21,333 nucleotides of DNA from Desulfobacteraceae bacterium (GTDB lineage Bacteria > Desulfobacterota > Desulfobacteria > Desulfobacterales > UBA11574): NCBI GenBank assembly GCA_030671225.1, contig DAOVAE010000001.1, positions 1 through 21,333 of the forward strand, read 5' to 3'. The notes under the pieces were generated by a model, which did not search any database, was not told where the DNA came from, and saw only the letters and a program-made list of their open reading frames with translations. This document shows, piece by piece, positions 14,655-21,333 of the stretch. Position 1 is the first letter of the stretch. Every line of letters starts with the position of its first letter. The position numbers and the translations under genes were made by a program.

Positions 14655-17600
14655 TTATCCTACTGCCTGATTCAGGTTTACCGAAACAATCTTAGAAATC
14701 CCCTTTTTTTCCATAGTTATTCCGAACAGGGTATCTACAAATTCCATGGTTTTTTTATTGTGTGTTATCATGATTATTTGAGATTTGTCTCCGATGATCT
14801 TCAACAGATCGTTAAAGCGAAAAATGTTGGCATCATCAAGCGGTGCATCAATTTCATCCATGAGACAGAAAGATGCCGGTTTAATTAAAAAGATGGAGAA
14901 TATCAAAGCTATGGCTGAAAGTGCTTTTTCCCCTCCGGAAAGAAGGCTCATTCTGGTCAGCTTTTTTCCCGGAGGATGGATCATGAACTCTACGCCTGTT
15001 TCAAGGAGATTATCCGGCTCTGTCATAACAAGCTTTGCGGAACCGCCTTCAAAAAGACGAGGAAACACCTCTTGCAACTTATTGTTGATCATATCGAAAG
15101 TCTTGACAAATCGTTCCCGTGTTATCCTGTTTATCTTCTTGATAACTTTGTGGAGGTCGTTCACTGCTTTAACAAGATCGTCACGTTGTTCATTAAGAAA
15201 ATCAAAGCGGTCTTTTAACTGTTCATATTCTTTGATGGCGCCAAGATTGACATCGTCGATATCTGCGATCTTTTTTCGGAGCCGGAACAGTTCATCCTCC
15301 ATCTCATTTATGGACGACTCCGGTTTGATTGACATATTGTCAAATTTTGCTTTAACTTCCGCAAACGGACTATGATAGCTTTCTTCCAGGCGGTCGGCAA
15401 TATTTCCCCGTTTAATGCGCCGTTGTGATTGTTCAAGCTCAAGCATGCGTATTTTCTGAAGAGTTTTTTCACGCCTGGTCTGTATGTCTGATATGATGAT
15501 GTTACTGTCTTGAAGCTTTTCATCGATGGCATTATAATTCGCCTCATTTTTTTCAAGAGCTTGCTCAAGTTTCTTCATATCGTCATACATGAAGGAAAGC
15601 GTCTGCTCATATTCTTTTATTTTTTGTTTTAAAGCCCCCCTTTTTTGTTTTTTCCGGGAAATTTCCAGGGAAATCTGTTCTAGCCGGTTTATTCCATCAT
15701 TTTGGAACTCTATAAGCCGGCTTAAGGTGTTATTGGTGTTTTCCAGTTTGGCGGTTAACGATGTCAGTTTGAGCTTGAGATCGACTATTCTCTGATCAAA
15801 CTCTTCCATTTCATATGAAACAGTGCCGATCTGTTCCAATTTTTCGGAGACTTTCTTCTGAGCATTTTTTACCTGGTTTTCAATTTCAACAACCGCTTTA
15901 TCGTATCTGGCCATTTCTTCATGAATATCACTCTCTTCACCCAGAAGCTGTTCCTGCTCCAGACGTACGATTTCAAAATGTCGTCGGGCGTGTTTGAGGT
16001 CTTCGGTTGCTTTATAAAGGGCCTTTTCGGCCTCGATTTCGGAGTTAGTGACCTTGTTCTTTTGCTCTCCAAGTTTCTGCAGGTTGCTTTCAATGATCCG
16101 GACTTCAGATTCCAATTCTTTTTGGTTATGGCGGGCTGATTCAAATTTTTGATTTAACCTTTTAATTTGAAGTTTGATATTTTTAAGCTCCTTCTTTTTT
16201 GCAAGGATCCCTGATAATTTGTCTTTACTTCCGCCAACCATGATGCCCTGGTGGAAAATCAAATCGCCATCTTTGGTAACAATGGTCTGCGATGCGCCAT
16301 TGCTGTTGAATACCTTTATGGCCTCTTCAATATCGGCAATTACAATGACATGCCCTAACAATGCTTCTGTTACCTTTTCAAACCCATCTTTTACAGAAAC
16401 ATGGTCCAAAAGTCTTTTTTGGCGATGGGGTTTGCTCTTGAGGTTCCACTCCATGTTTTTGACAGATGAAACAGGTATAAAGCCGCTACGTCCCTCCCCG
16501 GTTGTTTGAAGATAATCTATGGAACCTATGCCTGTTTTTTGATCTTTGACAAGGATGTATTGTAACGATTCTCCAAGAACAGCTTCCAATGCAATTTCAT
16601 AAGAAGGTTCCGGTTCGACAATATCAGCCATCAAGCCTAAAATGCCATTACTGTCATCGATTTCTAATCCTTTGGGCGATACGCCGTGTTTCTCGCTGCT
16701 GCTTTTTTTCATTATGGCACGAACACCATCTTTATACCACTCGAAGTTATCTTCCATTTTCTTTAAAGCTGCATACGATGATTTGGCCCGGTTTCGCTCA
16801 AGATCAAGGGTTTGAACACGCTTAACCTGCTTGGCGAGAGATTTGCTTTTTTCTTCGAGTTGCTTCTGGATAATGTTAATATGTTTTTTCAGATCACCAA
16901 TTTCTTTTCTATATGAATCGAGCTTTTCTTGGGCCTTACTTTTTTTCTCCCTTAGCTCTGCGACCCTGTGATTGGTTACAGACTCTTCTTTATCTATGAT
17001 TTTAAGTCGTTTTTTAAGACTTTCCTTATTACTCGTGGCGTTCTGATAGATATTTTTATATTGGGCTTCCCGGGCTACCAGATCCATTAGATCTGTTTTG
17101 CCGGTTTCAAGTTCTTGATTCAACACAGCGAGTCGATCTTTTACATTTTGCGAAGCCGAATGCTCCTGATTGAGAGTCGACTTTACAGTCTTTATCTTAG
17201 AATGAATGTTTATATGCTGGTTTTCAACCTGAGTAACTTCGGACGTTAAGCCCCTGTTCTTCTCTTCAAGGTCTGTGTGGGAAGATTCAAGCGCTGCAGA
17301 TTCGTTTGTGAGCCTTTCCACATCTTTGCCAAGGTGAGCTATATCATTTTCCATACGGTCTATATTGCGCTGTGTTTCGAATATTCGGGACTTCTGGTCC
17401 GAAATCTCCTGATTTTTCTCCGAGCGCTGGAATTTGATTTTTTCAACCTCAGCATCAAGCTTGTTCAGCCGTGATGTATGCTCTATGTCTGTGTCCTTTA
17501 GATCTGTTAATACCGCATCAGTTTCGTCAATTTTATTAGTGTAGTCATTATAGTAATGGAGAGCAATGCTGATATCGAGCTCCCTGATGTGTTTTTGATC

Positions 17601-18260
17601 TTTTTTATAACGTTCGGCCTTTCTGGCCTGACGTTTGAGGCCGCCCATCTGCCGTTTTATTTCCAAAATTATATCGGAAACACGTAAAAGATTTTGGTCT
17701 GTAGCCTGGACCTTACGGAGAGCTTCTTTCTTACGGGTCTTATATCTAGTAATTCCTGCCGCTTCTTCAATGAAAATCCTTCTTTCTTCAGGTCCGGCAT
17801 CAGTAATTGCACCGATACTTCCCTGCTGTACCACGGAGTAGGATTTTGTCCCCATGCCGCTCCCCATAAAGATATTATGTATATCCTTAAGCCGGCAGGA
17901 CTGCCTGTTGATGAAGTAAGCGCTTTCTCCGTACCGGTAAAGGCGCCTGGTTAACATGATTTCGGTAAAGTCCTTCAGTTCTTCGGGAGCATTGCCGTTG
18001 TCGTTTGCAAGGGTTAAGGATACCTCCGCCATGTTCAATGCCGGTTTTCCGTTTGTACCTGAAAATATCACATCTTCCATGGATTTCCCGCGGAGCTGCT
18101 TTACACTCTGTTCCCCCATAACCCATTTTATTGCATCTACAACATTACTTTTACCGCAACCGTTCGGACCCACAACCGCAGAAATGCCTGGAGGAAACTC
18201 AATACGGGTTTTTTCAACAAAGGATTTAAATCCGCTTATTTCAAGCTTTTTTAGTTTCAT
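14655..18260 (-). CDS. smc: Chromosome segregation protein SMC
   Basis: SMC forms the ring-shaped ATPase of the bacterial condensin, which compacts and helps segregate the chromosome. The 1201-residue protein has all parts in order: an N-terminal ATPase half with Walker A GPNGCGKS (31-38) and VVQQGSIGAI (Q-loop region), a long coiled coil (about 170-510), a hinge (about 525-670, with GILGLMADIVEPEPSYEIALEAVLG and a Gly-rich GIMVGGSKDKLSG end), a second coiled coil (about 675-1030), and the C-terminal half with the ABC signature LLSGGEK (1106-1112) and Walker B/D-loop MDEIDAPLDD (1134-1143). An AGGAAA ribosome binding site precedes the ATG. The partners scpA and scpB are not in the window. No frameshift was seen over the whole length. 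Confidence 0.98.
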   Translation of the reverse strand: MKLKKLEISGFKSFVEKTRIEFPPGISAVVGPNGCGKSNVVDAIKWVMGEQSVKQLRGKSMEDVIFSGTNGKPALNMAEVSLTLANDNGNAPEELKDFTEIMLTRRLYRYGESAYFINRQSCRLKDIHNIFMGSGMGTKSYSVVQQGSIGAITDAGPEERRIFIEEAAGITRYKTRKKEALRKVQATDQNLLRVSDIILEIKRQMGGLKRQARKAERYKKDQKHIRELDISIALHYYNDYTNKIDETDAVLTDLKDTDIEHTSRLNKLDAEVEKIKFQRSEKNQEISDQKSRIFETQRNIDRMENDIAHLGKDVERLTNESAALESSHTDLEEKNRGLTSEVTQVENQHINIHSKIKTVKSTLNQEHSASQNVKDRLAVLNQELETGKTDLMDLVAREAQYKNIYQNATSNKESLKKRLKIIDKEESVTNHRVAELREKKSKAQEKLDSYRKEIGDLKKHINIIQKQLEEKSKSLAKQVKRVQTLDLERNRAKSSYAALKKMEDNFEWYKDGVRAIMKKSSSEKHGVSPKGLEIDDSNGILGLMADIVEPEPSYEIALEAVLGESLQYILVKDQKTGIGSIDYLQTTGEGRSGFIPVSSVKNMEWNLKSKPHRQKRLLDHVSVKDGFEKVTEALLGHVIVIADIEEAIKVFNSNGASQTIVTKDGDLIFHQGIMVGGSKDKLSGILAKKKELKNIKLQIKRLNQKFESARHNQKELESEVRIIESNLQKLGEQKNKVTNSEIEAEKALYKATEDLKHARRHFEIVRLEQEQLLGEESDIHEEMARYDKAVVEIENQVKNAQKKVSEKLEQIGTVSYEMEEFDQRIVDLKLKLTSLTAKLENTNNTLSRLIEFQNDGINRLEQISLEISRKKQKRGALKQKIKEYEQTLSFMYDDMKKLEQALEKNEANYNAIDEKLQDSNIIISDIQTRREKTLQKIRMLELEQSQRRIKRGNIADRLEESYHSPFAEVKAKFDNMSIKPESSINEMEDELFRLRKKIADIDDVNLGAIKEYEQLKDRFDFLNEQRDDLVKAVNDLHKVIKKINRITRERFVKTFDMINNKLQEVFPRLFEGGSAKLVMTEPDNLLETGVEFMIHPPGKKLTRMSLLSGGEKALSAIALIFSIFLIKPASFCLMDEIDAPLDDANIFRFNDLLKIIGDKSQIIMITHNKKTMEFVDTLFGITMEKKGISKIVSVNLNQAVG

Positions 18261-18606
18261 GCGATTAAATTTCCTGTTTTTTATTATTTAAAATAAATCC
18301 TTCACTTTACGGATTATAATTAATTTTGATAAATAACAGGGATTGATCCGCTTGTAAAGGGAAAAACACAACAAACAGTATAATATAGCTGTATGAGTAC
18401 AATATGTGGTGGAATATACTTATTTATCGTTTCGTCCTGCTAAGTTCATGTGTAAAGAAAAAGTGTTCTTTATGGAATTAATAATTGCAAGCTGCTATAT
18501 GTACAAGGAAATTTTTTCTGTTTGATAGCGAAGCTTTACCTTAAACCGACGATTTAAGAGAATAAATATAGTCATAAAATAGCAAATCGCAATAAGGTAT
18601 GTCACA
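18261..18606. other. Divergent intergenic region between smc and the SBF-type transporter
   Basis: This 346-bp AT-rich stretch holds no convincing gene or RNA. It must contain both divergent promoters. For smc the best sign is a TATAAT on the minus strand (complement of 18313-18318) without a good -35. For the transporter no clear promoter was found. No strong inverted repeat or terminator was noticed. Confidence 0.5.
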
Positions 18607-19575
18607 TTGTCCGACTTAATAAAAAAATACTGGTTCATTACAGGACTTCTTATTGTTTTTGCGGTAACTGTTGCCGATATCACCGAAACCGTCTCTGGTG
18701 TTGGAAGGTGGTTCAAAATGCATCGGGGCCCCGATGCTGTAATTGTTCTGATATTCTTTTTCTCCGGTTTGATATTGAATGCCCGGCAGATAAGATCAGG
18801 GCTTATGGATATAAAGGGTATAGCGATTGCCCTGGCAATAATTTTTCTTGTTGCGCCGATAACCGGAGCCTTAGTCGGCATGTTGTCACTTGATACCGGG
18901 ATCAAAATAGGAATTTTTCTAGTGGCGGTGATGCCGACAACATTGAGCAGCGGCGTTGTTATGACCGGGGCTGCCGGAGGAAATATGGCGCATGCATTAG
19001 TGATAACCATACTGGCCAATGGACTGTCCGTTTTTACGATACCGGTTGCACTCTCGCTCCTTTTAAACCTGGTTGGTGGAACAGCTGTTGTTTCCATTGA
19101 CAAGCCGGCAATCATGATAAAACTCGGGTTTCTTGTACTGTTGCCCCTTTGTACTGGTTTGTTGATAAAATTTTTTGCAAAATCTTTTATTGAACGATTT
19201 GCTACGAAATTGCATACATTGAACCAGTGGTTAGTCTTGGGGATCGTCTGGATGGCCATGTCCCAGGCAAGGGATGCGATCATAAGCGGCGGAGGGTCGG
19301 CAGGGATTGTTTTTTTATTAGTGTTTGGTTTTCATGGAATACTTTTGATCTCTGCAAGCCTTTTCACTATATTTTTAAAGCTGGGCAAAGGTAAGAGAGA
19401 AAGTGTTATTTTCATGGGCAGCCAGAAAACACTGCCTCTTTCGATAATTTTGCAAGTCTCCCTTTTTCCGCAATATGGACTGGCCCTTGTGGTCTGTGTG
19501 CTGCATCATATGATACACCTTTTAATGGATGGATATCTGGTGGGGAGGCTTAAAGGAAGTGGATTGACTACTTGA
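18607..19575 (+). CDS. Bile acid:sodium symporter (SBF/YfeH-like) family membrane transporter
   Basis: The 322-residue product is an integral membrane protein with about nine or ten hydrophobic segments. It has the two features I recognise from the SBF-like (YfeH/RCH1) branch of the BART superfamily: the crossover-helix segment MPTTLSSGVVMTGAAGGNMAHALV (near 108-131) and MGSQKTLPLS in the C-terminal half (about 271-280). Relatives move organic anions or ions across the inner membrane, and the true substrate here is unknown; the name does not mean that bile acids are transported. The start is a TTG at 18607, nine bases after AAGG; an ATG at 18599 is in another frame and stops at once. It is single, converging on the ABC ATPase gene with only 3 bp between the stop codons. 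Confidence 0.85.
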   Translation: MSDLIKKYWFITGLLIVFAVTVADITETVSGVGRWFKMHRGPDAVIVLIFFFSGLILNARQIRSGLMDIKGIAIALAIIFLVAPITGALVGMLSLDTGIKIGIFLVAVMPTTLSSGVVMTGAAGGNMAHALVITILANGLSVFTIPVALSLLLNLVGGTAVVSIDKPAIMIKLGFLVLLPLCTGLLIKFFAKSFIERFATKLHTLNQWLVLGIVWMAMSQARDAIISGGGSAGIVFLLVFGFHGILLISASLFTIFLKLGKGKRESVIFMGSQKTLPLSIILQVSLFPQYGLALVVCVLHHMIHLLMDGYLVGRLKGSGLTT

Positions 19576-19578
19576 GGA

Positions 19579-20310
19579 TTATAGGATTTGGCTCATAAAT
19601 AGCTTGGTCCTTTCATGGGTAGGGTTGGTGAAAAATTGTTCCGGGGTCCCCACTTCCACAATGGCGCCCTCATCCATGAAAATAATACTATCCGATACTT
19701 CCCTGGCAAAACCCATTTCATGAGTTACTACAACCATGGTCATCCCCTCTTTGGCTAATGTTTTCATAACATCTAATACTTCGCCTATCATTTCAGGGTC
19801 CAGGGCGGATGTAGGCTCGTCGAACAGCATCACCTTTGGATCCATGGCCAGAGCACGGGCAATTGCAACGCGTTGCTGCTGACCACCGGAAAGATTGTCC
19901 GGATAGGCCTCTGCTTTGTCCATGATACCCACCTTGTCAAGCAGAGCCATTGCTTTCTCGCGGGCCTCGTTTTTCGACCTCTTGCGAACAACGGTCTGAC
20001 CAAGCGTTACATTATGTAGGACTGTTCTGTGAGGGAATAGGTTAAAGGATTGGAAGACCATGCCCACTTCAGCCCGCACCTTGTTGATGTTTGTGTTTTG
20101 GTCAAGAATATCGACATTATCAATAAATATTTTGCCCGAGTCTGCAGTCTCAAGACGGTTAATACATCTTATGAATGTACTTTTGCCTGATCCGGAGGGT
20201 CCGCAAATCACAACGACCTCCCCGGCTTCAATTTTAATTGAAAAATCGACCAGAGCCTTTACTTCATGCGGCACCCAAAAGGTTTTGTAAATATTGCGAA
20301 CGTCAATCAC
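19579..20310 (-). CDS. Polar amino-acid ABC transporter ATP-binding protein (GlnQ/HisP type)
   Basis: This is the cytoplasmic ATPase that powers uptake of amino acids through the adjacent permease. From the GTG at 20310 it has 243 residues, typical for the family (about 240-257): Walker A GPSGSGKS (37-44), Q-loop FQSFNLFPH (86-94), signature [16 protein letters not shown] (140-155), Walker [14 protein letters not shown] (161-173) and switch His in THEMG (196-200). The GTG overlaps the permease TGA stop as GTGA, and GGAAAGGAGGA lies about 10 bases upstream, so translation is likely coupled. An earlier ATG at 20397 is in frame but would add 29 unrelated residues overlapping the permease. The substrate is unknown; no periplasmic binding protein lies in the window. 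Confidence 0.95.
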   Translation of the reverse strand: MIDVRNIYKTFWVPHEVKALVDFSIKIEAGEVVVICGPSGSGKSTFIRCINRLETADSGKIFIDNVDILDQNTNINKVRAEVGMVFQSFNLFPHRTVLHNVTLGQTVVRKRSKNEAREKAMALLDKVGIMDKAEAYPDNLSGGQQQRVAIARALAMDPKVMLFDEPTSALDPEMIGEVLDVMKTLAKEGMTMVVVTHEMGFAREVSDSIIFMDEGAIVEVGTPEQFFTNPTHERTKLFMSQIL

Positions 20311-21333
20311 GTCAGTTGTGTCCTCCTTTCCAGATGTTGCACAAACATTGAAAGTGCAAAGGTTACAATAAGATAAAGGACTGCGCAAACCATCCAAGAC
20401 TCGAATGTTTGCAGGCTGACTGTAACAATTTCGCGTGTGGCCTTGGTTAATTCCCGAACGGCGATGATTCCTAACAAAGAAGAGTCTTTTACGAGGCTTA
20501 TGAACTGACCTGCAAGCGGCGGCAATATTCGGCGCAGGGCCTGAGGAAGAATTATATAACGCATGGATTGAGCGTATGTCATGCCCAAAGAGCGTGCAGC
20601 TTCAACCTGGCCGAAATGTATGGACTGGATGCCCGCCCGTACGATCTCTGCAACATACGCGCCGGTAAAGGTGGAGAGGGCGGCAACACCGTACCACAGG
20701 GGATCGATGCGCCCGAGCCCATACTTGGATATAATCGTGTTAATCATTGTTCCCAGAAGAAAATACCAGATAAAAATTTGCACCAGCAAAGGGGAACCGC
20801 GGATCAATTCAACATATAGAGTTGAAGACCATTTAAATAAAGGATTTGACGATACCCTGGCAAGGCCGCCGAAAATACCGATCAATATTCCGAAAATCGT
20901 TGATAATATACTGACTTCTATGGTAATCGCGAGCCCTATCATAAAAACGCCAGGCTCCCAGTTCTTGAAGGTTGCCAGCGTATCGCCGGGAGAGACCAAA
21001 TCGCCTTCTTCTACTATTAACCCTGCTGCCGGAGCGGTATAATCTTCTGTTTTCGGGCCGTAAAGCACAGCAGGTATCTGCCCTTCCTGCCTGCGTCTGC
21101 GTGCCGAGCCGTTGCCTATATCGGTTTCATCATAGCCTTTTACGCGGATAAGGGCCTTTTCGCCCTCAATGGAAATCGTTTCGACTTCCCCTTCTATTTC
21201 CGCGGTTATTGCAACTGTATCTTTATATAAAAAGTACCCGGGAATCTTTTCCCAGTGCCAGATGTAATCAATTTTTATTGTCGCAACATAAAAGGCGATT
21301 ATTATCAGTATCCAAAGCAGAAAAAAGGTGCCT
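20307..21333 (-). CDS. Polar amino-acid ABC transporter permease with an extra N-terminal region (partial, 5' end off window)
   Basis: The C-terminal part, about 220 residues, is a HisM/GlnP-type permease: a first membrane helix after [50 protein letters not shown] and the ATPase-contacting EAA loop [24 protein letters not shown]. Before it the frame stays open to the window edge, about 120 more residues. This has a hydrophobic segment (complement of about 21280-21330), a beta-rich stretch ([18 protein letters not shown]), an Arg-rich turn (ARRRRQ) and [20 protein letters not shown], which resembles the turn of a biotinyl/lipoyl-type sandwich. The usual GlnP permease starts near the first core helix, so this is an added domain, probably facing the periplasm. 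The true start lies outside the window. A GTG at 21068 lies in frame but would cut the added domain. Confidence 0.9.
   Translation of the reverse strand, partial: GTFFLLWILIIIAFYVATIKIDYIWHWEKIPGYFLYKDTVAITAEIEGEVETISIEGEKALIRVKGYDETDIGNGSARRRRQEGQIPAVLYGPKTEDYTAPAAGLIVEEGDLVSPGDTLATFKNWEPGVFMIGLAITIEVSILSTIFGILIGIFGGLARVSSNPLFKWSSTLYVELIRGSPLLVQIFIWYFLLGTMINTIISKYGLGRIDPLWYGVAALSTFTGAYVAEIVRAGIQSIHFGQVEAARSLGMTYAQSMRYIILPQALRRILPPLAGQFISLVKDSSLLGIIAVRELTKATREIVTVSLQTFESWMVCAVLYLIVTFALSMFVQHLERRTQLT

Noticed and set aside
18495..19283. Open frame of 262 codons on the minus strand opposite the SBF-type transporter
   Set aside because: It is the antisense of a hydrophobic protein with a clear family motif; composition (Ile, Thr, Pro, Ser) is that of a shadow.
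1..21333. tRNA, rRNA, CRISPR array, prophage, toxin-antitoxin or defence genes
   Set aside because: I looked on both strands and saw no supporting cloverleaf, repeat-spacer array or protein motif; the window is mostly housekeeping core.

Overview
This window looks like core chromosome of a sulfate-reducer-type deltaproteobacterium (Desulfobacterota, probably Desulfobacterales). The placement is an inference. It rests on moderate GC content, the coaE-rho-rpmE-prfA-prmC order, a complete rpsB-tsf-pyrH-frr-uppS-cdsA-dxr-rseP run, and a style of intergenic repeat I associate with that group. There are 20 protein genes. No tRNA, rRNA, CRISPR array, prophage or transposase gene was seen.

Layout. 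(1) 1-1163, minus: the 5' part of a CCA-adding/poly(A) polymerase-family nucleotidyltransferase with an HD domain, cut by the left edge. (2) 1263-5721, plus: coaE, rho, rpmE, prfA and prmC. A near-consensus promoter for rho lies across the coaE stop codon and would give an mRNA leader of about 185 nt. (3) 5727-12865, plus: the rpsB to rseP cluster, with its own promoter and a structured leader before rpsB. It runs from translation (S2, EF-Ts, RRF) through UMP kinase to envelope lipid and isoprenoid synthesis (UppS, CdsA, DXR) and ends with the site-2 protease RseP. (4) 13037-18260, minus: smc, ftsY and a HU gene, covering chromosome organisation and SRP receptor function. (5) 18607-19575, plus: an SBF/YfeH-type membrane transporter. 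(6) 19579-21333, minus: a polar amino-acid ABC transporter (permease then ATPase, overlapping by GTGA). The permease runs off the right edge and has an unusual extra N-terminal region.

What is not ordinary is mostly between the genes. A 156-bp MITE-like element with 24-bp nearly perfect terminal inverted repeats sits exactly at the rseP stop codon. Two sister palindromes of REP type lie between pyrH and frr. Short 7-base-period repeats start on the stop codons of uppS and cdsA, and a longer AT-rich element with heptamer arms and a GC-rich core lies between smc and ftsY. So repeats repeatedly abut gene 3' ends in this essential cluster.

I did not find a new defence, mobile or metabolic system here. 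The best leads are the structured MITE, the stop-codon-abutting repeats and the permease with a biotinyl/lipoyl-like insert.
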